A stretch of 64,000 bases of DNA from Enoplolaimus lenunculus (Eukaryota; Nematoda; Enoplea; Enoplida; Thoracostomopsidae), in the NCBI GenBank assembly GCA_030248215.1, contig JASANG010001108.1, positions 1 to 64,000 on the forward strand, read 5' to 3'. This document shows, piece by piece, positions 47,572 to 58,611 of this stretch. Position numbers and translations under genes: made by a program. Each line of letters starts with the position of its first letter. Positions within the stretch are counted from its first letter, which is position 1. The notes under the pieces are model-generated. The model saw nothing but the letters and a program-made list of their open reading frames with translations. It was not told the DNA's origin and did not search any database.

Positions 47572-49448
47572 ACCAGTTAAGCATTATATATTACATCAAT
47601 TTCTGAACTTCATTCCAAGAATATTTCTGCCAAATGCCCTACCAACAGTTAACACATCTGGAAAAGCACGTGACCCCAGTTTTACGACTGAAATGCAAAA
47701 ATATTTCCTAGTTTAATTAAACCGAATCATCTATAACTCACCAACAGTTAGAAATGGTTGACGATGATCCATTACTAATGTAATGAGGAAATAAATCGCA
47801 GAAGAAATCTCAGCAAATTCAATGTCCTATACAAATCAGTCAAACGCAAACACGGCTCTCATTATGTATCATTACATACAACTATGTATATACCAATCAA
47901 TACCGACGTTTTCTATAATTTCTAAATTCTAATGAAACTCAAATTTTTCTTGACAAAAAATTATTACAATCAGTACATTGTAAACGATATGATAAATTTA
48001 CATATAATACTAATCCACTAGCTACGTAATACTTTATAAAATATCTACATTTTACGTGTGTACCAGGAGCCATATTCTAAAATGCGTAAACAGGTGCAAC
48101 TGCAAATTTCAAAATTGGTACGGAACGCCATAATACCATGTGCTGGTTCCAAAGTTCTATGATCTATCACGAGCTGGTGACAGGTACTACACACATTTGA
48201 AAATGCAGGTTAAGTTTATAGGAAGGTAATATTTTGGTATTAAGCGAAAACTTTTCAGTAAAATATCAAGTGGCCGCATTCTTGATATTAGAATTGCTTT
48301 AGTTTTACAGAAAAATAACGGTATGCAAGATTAAATACAACTTCGTGTGGCAACCTATATTCAACTAATTAACAAAATAGTGCAGTCAGGATCGTGCCTA
48401 GGGTTGCTGGAGTCGTTTCTGAGAGCCAACCAATGCACCCCACCAACGTTTCGAGTTTTCCATAAAGATTGTATGCTTGTTTTGCGGACCGAGTGTGCGT
48501 ATAACGACAGTTTCAAAAGGAAGTGAGAATATATAACGCTCACTCGCACTGCAGTTTAAAACTTCAGTTTGGAGTATATTAAGTGAATCGAGGACGAAAG
48601 TCTCATTATATGTTCTGAAATCTGGGGTCGAAAAAGATGACTAGTGAAAACGAAAAGTCAAACGCATTTTTGGGCTTCAAACATTCAAAAGATTAGCTAT
48701 CGGATACACAGCGTCTTTGAAATCAACTTCGCTCGACAGCTCCAGGTTCTTTCAAATCTGATACGGCCCATGATAGAAACCTCGAGGGACACTGTTACGT
48801 GCGGCCCTGGGTGCTCTGCAAATAGTTACTTAATAACTTGCGGATTGAGTACGTGCGTGAAACTTTATAGATCGGGGAAAAGCTTTATATTTATAATACG
48901 TAGCTAGTGTAATTATTAAGGCTTACAGAAAGGTTTCGACCTAACGGTCTCGTATCTTTGAGCAAACGCTCTGTCACTGCGCCATGCAGCCAACCTGGCT
49001 AACTACTTTTCTCGTTGACTATATATGTCAAGCGCCGGAGACCCAACCTATCGGAATCGTGACTTTTGGAGACCCCCATCCTGCTCTACAGTGCAATGCA
49101 TCACAGCGTTTATATTTAATGGACAAGCCTCTAGGGTCGTTTCTTGACCGTGTACTTTTTTGACTGGATACCGTGTTCACTCGATGCTTGCAAAAATCGT
49201 TTGTATTAAAGAAAATTTCTTAGGAATAATTCAATTATAATTGGTTATCTGTGGCTCAAAGCTGCAAATATATTATTTCGTTCAGACGGCTCCACCCGAG
49301 GTTCCTATTACTTACGTATATGCGCCGTCGTAGTAGCGAAACCGGTATAGTGGGTGAGTCATTTATAGGAAAGTTTATATATATATACATCGTGTATTTT
49401 TTTAAATTAGATTTATTTAACTTTATGGAACTCTAATTGCGTTATAAC
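47572..49448. promoter_or_regulatory. Divergent upstream region of PTK7 and ATRAID
   Basis: The two start codons point away from each other across 1.9 kb. A SINE fragment (48905-49040) sits in it. No core promoter motif is assigned with confidence. The rest shows no gene. Confidence 0.4.
48905..49045 (-). mobile_element. tRNA-derived SINE fragment
   Basis: On the minus strand, TGGCGCAGTGACAGAGCGT resembles an A box and TTAGGTCGAAACCTTTC a B box, with GGTTGGCTGCA before. It does not fold into a full tRNA with paired acceptor ends, so a SINE head is preferred. Confidence 0.55.
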
Positions 49449-50954
49449 ATGTTAATTTTAATTCCGCTGTTCTTTGTAATACGCGCAGATGCACTGCTCA
49501 ACGTGTGTAGTTACAATAGCTGCTCAGATCCAGTTATAACCGAAGGCGACGTATACACTGCATGTTTCGAACGCAACCTGACAGTTCAAGGACGATGTTG
49601 TATTAATGTGTCAGACTGTTCTCGCAATAGTTGTGAATACGTGTATGGGGTTGACCTGCGCTCGTGCAATTTGTTAAATATTAACAAATCATTTTTCGAC
49701 AATACGACTTGTTTTGTTAAGTCTAAATTGGAGATGTTTGATCTGAGTTTCAATGATCATTTAATGCCGGAGAACGTCGATGTTATGGCTTTTGTGGGTG
49801 AGCCTTGTTATATTGTTTACTTATATTTTTTTTCGTCGGTCGTGCTGAAATATATATGTATACATACGCATATATTTTTATATATCAGGAGGCAACCGAT
49901 ATTTCGATTCCGATTAGAATTGTGGTTCAAAACGAGTTCCGATTCCTACTGCACAATCAATCGGAATCGGAATTTTGGCATTTAAATTTTAATCGTACTT
50001 GTTGTGATATGTTGCACAAAAATTCTGCATCATGTATCTATAAATTGTCTGAGTTAACTTATCAATAATTGATTGTATATAATTTAGCTTTACAGGACCA
50101 AAAAATGATTGCCAATTTGTTCATCCGACGTTTTGAAAATTGTTGCCAGCCAACAGACACCCTAAATCAGTATTATATATACTTGTTAATAGAAATCACA
50201 AAATTTGAAGTTCCGAGTTGCGATTTCGGTTCCGGTATAAATTTGCGGTTCCGACTCCGGCATAATCCGGTTTCGCTTTGCATCCAGATATATATGTATA
50301 TTATATATGTGCATATATTTTGAATGTTCTATTATTAAAGAGCGCTTGTTTTGAACTGAAAAATCTTTATATGACCATTTGCAACAGTTATATAAAATTG
50401 CCATTAAAATAGGTGGACCAATTGTGATCTAATTCTATATCAGCTTTCATCTGGGACCGCATGTAAAATATTTTATGTTCATATTCAATATTACGGATCA
50501 GTGTTGAAAGAAAACACAGCTAAATATGAAAGAGAACCATATTAATGATTTTGAAATTTTTTATTGTACGTACCTTTTTTCCTAATATGTATTTTTAGGT
50601 TTATCTGAGCTCAATTATCTTGCTCTTCCGCCTACGTTTGACGAATGTTTAGGATCAGACGCGTCGTGGAATGTTTCATTACACGTGAATAAATCATTAA
50701 TTTGTGAAAGGCAACAATCGTGTATGAGCGTGGGAAACTTTTCGTGTCCCACTAATTCACACTGTTTATCCAATGGACCGGGTTTAATAAGTTGTCAGTG
50801 TGATTCAGGATATAATGGCTACAAGTGTTTAAAATATGGTACGTTTCCGTTTGCTGGTTATTTCGGCACGTTGGGGGTATGTACTGTTGTACTGTCCGTT
50901 ATAGGATGGTGCACGCAACGACGATACGCTTGGCTTCATCAGAAATCAACTTGA
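49449..50954 (+). CDS. ATRAID: ATRAID / APR3 membrane protein (2 exons, 234 aa)
   Basis: ATRAID is a single-pass membrane glycoprotein of the secretory and lysosomal route, induced by retinoic acid in mammals and linked to bisphosphonate response. Exons are 49449-49797 and 50599-50954 (phase 1 junction). The ATG at 49449 gives MLILIPLFFVIRADA, a signal peptide; the upstream in-frame codons are not ATG. The ectodomain is rich in cysteine and N-glycosylation sequons (NLT, NVS, NKS, NTT, NFS), includes a short LRR-like DLSFND, then an EGF-like end with SHCLSNGPGLISCQCDSGYN and GYKCL. A TM helix YFGTLGVCTVVLSVIGWC precedes the short cytoplasmic tail TQRRYAW. Human ATRAID is 229 aa with the same GYKC-TM-WxTQRR ending. 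The intron holds a hAT-like MITE. It is head-to-head with PTK7. Confidence 0.93.
49886..50287. mobile_element. hAT-like MITE in the ATRAID intron
   Basis: The ends are CAGGAGGCAACCGATATTTC and TTCGCTTTGCATCCAG. The flanks are AT repeats (TATATAT), so a duplication is likely but not provable. It shares GCCAGCCAACAGACACCCTA with the copy at 11996. Confidence 0.8.
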
Positions 50955-51232
50955 TTAGATCTGAAATTAGGGGTGTTGTGGATGTGGAACAGTGATTTAC
51001 GTTACCTAAACGTAAAGGTAGCGGTGTTTTTGGCTAATTTCAGTGGCATCCGTTATTGTGCCTGAAGGAATTGCTCGATTGCACCGTAAATTCAATTTAT
51101 TCGGTTTTACTTGCGTACCAGAGCCGCTGATAATTTTAAAGGCACAAATTCAAAGTCACTATGTTCGAAATTACCTTGGGTTTAATTTTTAATACTTTAA
51201 TAATTGCCTTATCAGCTCACGATTGAATAAGG
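50955..51232. other. ATRAID 3' flank, nothing else recognised
   Basis: A short stretch after the ATRAID stop codon, probably 3' untranslated region. No clear AATAAA is present before the next repeat. Confidence 0.35.
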
Positions 51233-51422
51233 GGCCAATGTTACTTTTAGGGGCGTAACAGTAGATTAAGCGTATTTCAAAGCCTAAGCCTAAGCGTTGC
51301 AAAAATGTGTTCCTAAACTTAAGCCTAAGCCTAAACCTAAGCAAAAAATGTATTCTAGAATCTAAACCTACTCTTTTATAGACCCGCCAAAAACCTGGAC
51401 GCCCCTTAAAGTAACATGGGCC
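51233..51422. mobile_element. GTTACTTT/TTAGGC-core MITE
   Basis: The ends are GGCCAATGTTACTTTTAGGG and CCCTTAAAGTAACATGGGCC. The core is CCTAAGCCTAAACCTAAGC, about 190 bp in all. Confidence 0.8.
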
Positions 51423-52215
51423 GAATAAGGCATCAAGTAAGTCATTAACGCAACTATATGAAAGTCTTCCTTTACTTGAAATGCAATAAACGCTGTATGT
51501 AGTGTGTTCCGCAAACCTATAGAGCGACATAATGCTGTCGGGCATAGCTGAGAATCTCTATTTTTAGCACGTTCCTTTGTGACATTGTTGCCCATAATAG
51601 GCAACCGCAATTTTTCACACAGAAGATGTTGGTCACAGGTAGGTAGCGTAAACATGTTACTCAATATGCGTGCAATAAAATTTGTGGTGCTGTTTGCATT
51701 GCCCACCCGTGGTAAACTTTGTTCACGAATGTTTCATTAAACTTGTGAAAATTGATGATGCCTACTATCTGCTTGGAAGCGTGCAGAAATTAGCTAATTT
51801 CATCAACGTTTAAGATCACAAATGTACTTGTATATTCGTTTATATATAAGAATGTGCGTTTTCTGTATTTTAAGTCAGTCCGACTTTATGATCAAGTTTC
51901 CTTGTTTTATCTGTTATGTATATATAGTAGTTTTTTGTCAAGTGAATTTGTCTGCACTACCAATAGCGGCACATGTTTAGCGAAGATAAAATTCTGTACT
52001 ATCGTTCAGAGGATCGAGTTTATCGAATTGTTTTTCTACACGGTTGTAAACATTATACACAGATCATTTTTGATTTGTGTAATGTATATATGTTGCTATT
52101 TTTGCGACTGATCCACGGTTTATTGGTTTATGGTAGTTGTGATGATATTGTAGGAAAAATATCTATTTCATGGGCTGGTTTTGGATTTTTTTGCTAACAA
52201 CCAAATGCACATGTA
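51423..52215. other. Intergenic stretch without recognised gene
   Basis: AT-rich with overlapping short frames on both strands and no domain or splice pattern. Confidence 0.35.
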
Positions 52216-52415
52216 TAACCCTTTCTCACATGAATATTTTCAATTTCATATGAGATGTAAGTTCAACGTAAGTTTCGATCCCCAGCCTCACGGACGGGAG
52301 GCGTTTTCGATGACCACTGAGCTATAGGAGCTTGACGCTCGAGCCCGACGAGGCTATCACGTCTTGTGGAGATTTTGCACTGCGTATATATATTATAATT
52401 GTTAAACACTGCTCA
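52216..52415 (-). mobile_element. tRNA-derived SINE, partial
   Basis: It starts AACCCTTTCTCACATGAATA. The B-box region is CGATCCCCAGCC on the plus strand, then CACTGAGCTATAGGAGCTTG, GACGCTCGAGCC and ATCACGTCTTGTGGAGATTT follow, as in 21150-21435. The 3' part is shorter. Confidence 0.7.
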
Positions 52416-52468
52416 CAGTGTCTGTATTGATCGTACATTATTGTACTTAGTTGTTCGTTGTATACTCC

Positions 52469-52622
52469 GTCAATGTTACTTTTAGGGCCGTAACAGTAGA
52501 TTAAGCGTATTCCTAAGCCGAAGCCTAAGCTTAAGCATAAGCAAAAAATGTAGTCTAGAATGTAAGCGTACTCTTTTACAGACCCACCATAAACTGGGAC
52601 GGCCCTAAAAGTAACATGCGCC
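52469..52622. mobile_element. GTTACTTT/TTAGGC-core MITE
   Basis: The ends are GTCAATGTTACTTTTAGGGC and GCCCTAAAAGTAACATGCGC. The core is CCTAAGCTTAAGC. Confidence 0.75.
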
Positions 52623-53309
52623 GTATACTCTATGAAGGAATGGGATAATATATTAAGGTCGGTTTTCACAGAGCATTGGTTGCGCGATAAGAAATGAATT
52701 AGTTTGGTCACCATTGTTCGTTGAAAGGGTATGTTTGTTTGTATGCTTGGTTGTATGCTCAAATGTCTATTGTATTTATTTTATAACAGAGCTTATCTTT
52801 GCCTTATGTCGTTACAATAAACTGGATTCACTTGTTTAATGAATAAACTTTTGTTTAAAGTAATAATATAACAACGTATTAGCGTTAATTTAGGTTTTTT
52901 TACGATTTTTGGCTAAACCACTGCAAAGAAATTAATGCATCCTGGTGCGATTTATTATGTTTTATCCAGGTGTTTGGAAATAAAGTTTAAGAAAATGAAA
53001 ATCAACATTTGAAATCAAATAAAAGCCTTTAAACCCAAAAATTTTGACTTCCCTTCACACGGATTTATGTTAAAATTAATCAATTGAACATTATTTGAGC
53101 TTAGTATCACTTCGTTTTGTTTGACCTGCATCTGTATGTTCACCTTTGCTTGCGCTCTGCCAAATGGAATGAGTATAGGAAAAGGCGCAATGCGTACTGG
53201 AGTGATTCTATACCCAACTAGAGTGGGAAACATAGCGACAAACATGAGGTTTAACTGTATCAGCCCGCTGTTATATGACTCATGTAAAGATCTGGGGCGG
53301 AACGTTTTT

Positions 53310-53450
53310 CTGTGTGACTAGCAAAGAAAAAGCTTAAGCTTTAGACTAATCTTTTGCTTGGCTTAGGATTAGGCTTATAGGTTAAGGAATATGCTCATTT
53401 GTAGGCTTAGGAATATGCTTGATACTGTTCTTTACGTTGGCCCTGTTACA
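53310..53450. repeat. GGAACGTTTTTCTG-headed repeat with TTAGGC-like core
   Basis: The head GGAACGTTTTTCTGTGTGAC and the CTTAGGATTAGGCTTATAGG core match a second copy at about 57148-57300 (GGAACGTTTTTCTGGGGGAC). It is a distinct family sharing the TTAGGC-like core. Confidence 0.6.
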
Positions 53451-53665
53451 TTGTTTTTATGGAACAATGGTTCGTTTTGTCATAGGTACGGCATATGCAA
53501 ATACTGATATGCCTGTGACACTGGCGGAAAACCGACTTTAACTCTGATTCAAATATTTTGGAAATTCTGACAATTTCAGGCGTGAAATATTTTTTATATT
53601 TTTAAACTTCCGGTCTTTGTGTATATATAACACGACCGTAACAATTGCTTAAGTATATTTTTTAT

Positions 53666-55413
53666 AGATGGGCACCGGATATGAAAAACATCCGGATATG
53701 TATCCGAAATGAAACGTATATCCGGATATCCGAAATGCTTTTGTCTAAAAAATTTTTTTGGAATAATTTGCATGGTTTCCCCACCAAAGTAGCTGGAGCT
53801 GGCGAAAAAATTCTGTATCCAAACCTGAGTCAGAATATTAAACCACAATCCGTTGCTATTTCGTCTCAATCAGTTTCGTGTTCTGCTTTTTTGACGCTTG
53901 GACATTTAATAAAACTCGTGTGTCCTTTATTGAATTTCGGACAATGTTACTTTTAGGGGCGTAACAGAAGATTAAACGTATCCCTAAGCCTAAGCACAAA
54001 CCGTAATAATAAAAACCTCTACGGCTGTAAAAATATTTAACATGGGCCTGAGAGTTTCTGTGGAGTTCGATATACGGCTGGGTTTCACACAGGTCTAGGT
54101 TTATCCGTAATTCAAGCAACGCTAATTTACCTCCGGGGCGTTTGAGAACAGCATGACATAGACTACAGATGAACACCGGATATCCGGCCCGGATAAGAAA
54201 AATGTCTAAGGACCCCTACCTTACAATTTGTCCCCACTCCCCACATAAACGTTTTGTGATAAAATGATATGGTCATTTATTACCTTACAATTTGTCCCCT
54301 CATCATAATACTTTCGTTATAAAATACGGTCCTACCTTATAATTTTCCTGCTAAGAAAATTTTTTGGAGAAAAATTGCGTTTCAAAATATTTACCATCCC
54401 GCCCATTTAGAAATTTCTGGATCCGCTGCTGAAAGCGCGACAACAGTATAAGTAACATGAGCTAATGTTTGTACGGCTTAGCGTAAGTGTATTTCAATCT
54501 GGTTCTTTGTTCTTGGAACTAAAACGATTCAAGAATATATAGTTCGAGGAAAGAGCTATATTCGATGGAATCTCTATTGCAGTGGTTTAAATAAGGCAAA
54601 GGACAACCCAAATTAACTCAATTTTAAATTGTCAACGCAAGTATTTATTTAGTAGTCTGTAGCAATTTTCTAAACTGAACACCCAGAACTATTGAGGTAC
54701 TGTAGTGACTAGTGAGTGACCCGAATAAGAAGGGGGCTGATATTTATTGGACCTGTCCAGAGTATACCCCCTGTTATTCGGTTACGGGCTGTTATTTAGT
54801 TTTATCCCATCCTCCGCCACACTTCGTTCCACATATATCCGGTATTGTAACTAACCCTTGAATCGAATATTTATTTGCCTTGTATCAAAAGCTTTAGCCA
54901 TAATGCAAGGTTATGATTAGGAACGTACTTTGAAAACTTAAGTACGCTTCAAAGTTTTGAACTCACCTTTATTTGGTTCTGGAGTCATTTATGCGCTACA
55001 ATTAGGAATAATTGACATTTATGGACTCTAATTATGGTTTAGGGACTCTATGCGCTCACGGACTCTTGTTAGGGATACGGACTCATATTGATTGGGACTC
55101 AAAATACGTACCCCATCTTATTCGGGTCACTACAGTACTGGCATAATAAATACCGATTTTTAGAATTGTATCATTTATGCTCATATCAATTTGCTTCAGG
55201 GGCAGGGTACTTCTTTTAGAGCAACAAGTTAAAACAAGTGCTTAAGAAACGAAAATTGAGTTTCGGAAACCCAAAAAAATGAAAATCGAGGTTCGGATAT
55301 CCGAAATGGAAAATTTCATTTCGGATATCCGGATATATACGGATATCCGGATAAATATCCGGCAAGAATTGCCGGTTATCCGGATATGAAAAAATATCCG
55401 ATGCCCATCACTA
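53666..55413. mobile_element. Composite TIR element with GATGGGCAYCGGATAT ends
   Basis: The left end ATAGATGGGCACCGGATATG pairs with the right end ATATCCGATGCCCATCACTA. Both subterminal parts are dense in CCGGATATCC words. It is about 1.75 kb, with a TTAGGC-core MITE fragment (53938-54046) and a GACCCGAATAA MITE (54716-55133) nested inside. No transposase frame is visible. It may also be two adjacent old copies (CACCGGATATCCGG recurs at 54175). Confidence 0.65.
54716..55133. mobile_element. GACCCGAATAA-ended MITE, copy 2
   Basis: The ends are AGTGACCCGAATAAGAAGGG and CATCTTATTCGGGTCACT. The body has GGACTCTTGTTAGGGATACG. It is inverted relative to the copy at 9748-10172. Confidence 0.75.
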
Positions 55414-56020
55414 ATATTTTTAAACGCTAAGCCCAGGCATGAGGATAAGCCCAGTTTGAAAGCCTGAGAATAAGCATAAAACTAAATGAAGATTAATAGT
55501 CTTAAGCTTAAGTTTACTATATTCAAGACCCACGGAACAACGGTCGGCCCCTGAGCACTATACAGGGGCCCAAACTTCCAGTCTCGTACTTAATTTTGAG
55601 CCATTTTTCAGAAAGAAATGTAAAAAATTTCGCTCTTCACACATAAAGTGCTTTCAGTGTTGAGGTTTGCGCTTTAAATATCAAGTGAAATCTCGCCGTC
55701 CAGAATTCCAGGGAATCCTCCGCCGGAAAAATCGTTACCCCAAAGCAGCTCGAGGGACGTCCCATTCTACGCACGGAATAATACCAAAGAAAGAACGGTT
55801 TTCTCGCCAGAGTTATCCAAAGCATCAATATTTGGGACCACAACAAAAATTGTTTCCGTGTATAATCTGCAAATCATGGGATATGTTATATTATATTCAA
55901 CCGAACAATAACGCTAACTCAGGTATTCAGAAAAAATAAATCATACGATATTCGTTTAGACAACATATCGAATATGATATTGAAGTACAAAAGGTGGCCT
56001 TACATGATAATATTAGCAGT
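55414..56020. other. Intergenic stretch with an unassigned open frame
   Basis: Opposed frames of 90 aa (plus, 55667-55939) and 69 aa (minus, 55637-55846) overlap here. Neither shows a family I know or splice support. The left part has CCTAAGC-like words from an old MITE. Confidence 0.3.
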
Positions 56021-56231
56021 CGTGCAGCAAAAATTGTGAGTCAACTTGACTCTCTCCGAAATCGGCTCTACGGGACTACACAAACTGAGTCAAATTCGAC
56101 TCCACCAGAGTCAAATTTGACTCACTAAGTCGCACGTTTGACTCTGGCGGAGTCGAATTTGACTCAGTTTGTGTAGTCCCGTAGAGCCGATTTCGGAGAG
56201 AGTCAATTTGACTCACCATTTTTAGCAGTGC
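56021..56231. mobile_element. Foldback element with about 90-base arms
   Basis: The left arm starts CAGCAAAAATTGTGAGTCAA and the right arm ends GAGTCAATTTGACTCACCAT plus TTTTAGCAGTG. The arms share ACTACACAAACTGAGTCAAA and its complement with very few mismatches over roughly 90 bases. The centre is a short GACTCACTAAGTCGC spacer. This is the most intact copy of the family that opens the window. Confidence 0.9.
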
Positions 56232-56402
56232 AGCTACGAATTATTGAATATGATAAGAGTCTATACAGCAGACAGAAATGTTACCCGATTGGTTAATAAA
56301 GCGCAAGAGATGCCCGCTTAAGATACACTGGTTATAAACGTGAACCCCGCATTATATGGTACAAATGAAAAAATTTTAATTTGGCAGAAGTGATTACAGC
56401 CT

Positions 56403-56566
56403 ATCCCATGCTACTTTTAGAACCTTCACGGTTTCTGGTCCGACTGTAAAAAAGTAGGCTTAGAGTTCGCATTACAGTTTTTGGTTAAAGTTTGGGTTTA
56501 CATTTTTTTAACGCTAAGGCTTACAAATATTCTGTTGTTACGACCCTGAAAGTAAACATTGACCAC
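56403..56566. mobile_element. GTTACTTT/TTAGGC-core MITE, diverged
   Basis: The ends are CCCATGCTACTTTTAGAACC and CCTGAAAGTAAACATTGACC. The core is decayed (GCTAAGGCTTAC). Confidence 0.6.
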
Positions 56567-56734
56567 TGTTTGGAGCTGAAGTATTTCACACAATCACTGC
56601 GATTGCAACTGTTGTTCAGTTCGGTTGAACAGTCTTCCAATTCGTTGAGTATGCGCTGCGAATTTGTTTTCTAAAACATCGAATAATGAACGCCTTCGAG
56701 AGAGAGTGGACTTTTTAATATTCAGGCAATATTG

Positions 56735-57062
56735 ACCAATAAGATTGTGCCGTTCTTTAATGTAAGAAACCAAATTTTGACCAATAAGATTATGCGGTTC
56801 TTCGCAAGAAACCAAATTTTTAACCAATAAGATTGTGCGGATTTTTACAAGAAACCAAATTTTGACCAATAAGATTATGTCGTTCTTTAATACAAGAAAC
56901 CAAATTTTGACCAATAAGATTTTGCCGTTCTTCGCAAGAAAACAAATTTTTAACCAATAAGATTATGCCGATTTTTACGAGAAACCAAATTTTGACCAAT
57001 ACGATTATGCCGTTCTTTAATACAAGAAACCAAATTTTGACCAATAAGATTTTGCCACTCCC
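56735..57062. repeat. Tandem array of a 45-bp unit (ACCAAATTTTGACCAATAAG)
   Basis: Seven to eight copies of AAGAAACCAAATTTTGACCA plus ATAAGATTATGCCGTTCTTT and variants. Two unit types alternate (CGTTCTTTAATAC and GATTTTTAC/GTTCTTCGC), giving a higher-order period. The minus-strand frames reading LIGQNLVSC are products of the repeat. Confidence 0.88.
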
Positions 57063-57147
57063 CACACATCAAATCTCTCTGAGACTGCCCCTCTGAGATT
57101 ATCATCAGTGCCGCGACATCTTCGGCCCATGTAAAAAACATCACGTC

Positions 57148-57305
57148 TGGAACGTTTTTCTGGGGGACAGCAAAAGAGTAAGCATAAGCTTTAGACTATT
57201 TTTTGTTCAGCCTTAAGTGCATTTTCTTATACGTTTAGGCGTTACGCTTAGGAAAACGCTTATACTACTGTTACGGCGCTGTTCTTTACATTGGCTGCAT
57301 CTTCA
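57148..57305. repeat. GGAACGTTTTTCTG-headed repeat, second copy
   Basis: This matches the head and the TTAGGC-like core of 53310-53450. The right end TTACATTGGC recalls the GTTACTTT family, so the two may be related or fused. Confidence 0.55.
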
Positions 57306-57459
57306 ACATGAATTTCGCAGTTTAAAGTGCTATTTAGAAGACTTCAGTATCTGCAAACTTTCTAAATTCGGTAAATACCGCAGTTGTATAATTTGACGTT
57401 GAGTAGTAGTATTAAGAGGTTACTCTCCGCAACAGATAGTAGTCATTCCGCGGCACAAT

Positions 57460-57652
57460 GGCCAATGTTACTTTTAGGGCCGTGAACAATAGATTAAGCG
57501 TATTCCTAAGCCTAAACCTAAGCCTAACCGTAGCAAAAGCGTGTACCTAAGCCTAAGCCTAAGCCTAACCAACAAAAAGTAGTCTAGAATGTAAGCCTAC
57601 TCTTTTACAGATCCTCTAGAAACCGGGACGGCCCTAAAAGTAACATGGACCT
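57460..57652. mobile_element. GTTACTTT/TTAGGC-core MITE
   Basis: The ends are GGCCAATGTTACTTTTAGGG and CCCTAAAAGTAACATGGACC. The core holds CCTAAGCCTAAGCCTAAGCC. Confidence 0.8.
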
Positions 57653-57736
57653 GGCCGGTACAATTTTTAAAAAAACCACCAACGGATTCGGCTATCAAAA
57701 GTCCTTTCAGAACTATAGTCTACCTACAGAACGGGT

Positions 57737-58540
57737 AGCGCTATACTTGTTGTGCGGCGCTGTCCGTCATCGTCCGACGCTGCATACGATACCGTCTGAC
57801 GGACATCGACGGAACCGGACAGCGACGGACGGCGTTGAACGGTAAAGGACGGTGTCGGACAGTGATGGACGGCACGAACGGCGTTGGACGGTGAAAGACG
57901 GTGTCGGACAGTGATTGACGGCAACGAACGGCGTTGGACGGTAAAGGACGGTGTCGGACAGTGATGGACGGCAACGAACGACGTTGGACGGTAAAGGACG
58001 GTGTCGGACAGTGATGGACGGCACGAACGGCGTTGGACGGTTAAAGACGGTGTCGGACAGTGATGGACGGCAACGAACGGCGTTGGACGGTAAAGGACGG
58101 TGTCGGACAGTGATGGACGGCAACGAACGGCGTTGGACGGTAAAGGACGGTGTCGGACAGTGATGGACGGCAACGGACGGCGTTGGACGGTAAAGGACGG
58201 TGTCGGACAGTGATGGACGGCAACGAACGGCGTTGGACGGTAAAGGACGGTGTCGGACAGTGATGGACGGCAACGAACGGCGTTGGACGGTAAAGGACGG
58301 TGTCGGACAGTGATGGACGGCAACGGACGGCGTCGGTCGGTGACGGGCGGCGTTGGACGGTGAAGGACGGCAACGGACGGCGTTGGACGGTAAAGGACGG
58401 TGTCGGACACTGATGGACGGCAACGGACGCCGTTGGACGGTGAAAGACGGCATTGGACGGTACAGGACGGCGTCGGACGGTGACCGATGACGTAGGACGA
58501 TGACGAACGGCGCCGAACGTAATCAAAAGTACATATAGCG
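57737..58540. repeat. 50-bp minisatellite made of five decamers inside a TIR element
   Basis: The unit is five decamers: GGTAAAGGAC, GGTGTCGGAC, AGTGATGGAC, GGCAACGAAC, GGCGTTGGAC. About eleven to thirteen units run from 57836 to 58480. The outer parts CGCTATA and CGGCGCTGTCCGTCATCGTC (left) face the reverse complement at the right (GACGATGACGAACGGCGCC, then ATATAGCG), so the array sits inside a terminal-inverted-repeat element. No stop occurs in several frames, giving false ORFs of up to 228 aa. A small relative is at 35736-35968. Confidence 0.88.
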
Positions 58541-58611
58541 ACAACGAAATTCTAGCACAGGTTGTGAACGCTGATCTCCGCATTGTTTCTTGACTAATGT
58601 ACCTTTATCGT

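Noticed and set aside
48905-49045. Candidate tRNA gene on the minus strand
   Set aside because: Promoter boxes only; no full cloverleaf could be drawn.
56594-57144. LIGQNLVSC-type frames
   Set aside because: They are translations of the 45-bp tandem array; the unit length explains the open frame.
57724-58583. Long frames (up to 228 aa) in the 50-bp array
   Set aside because: Several frames are open at once because the decamer unit lacks stops; composition is purely repeat-driven.
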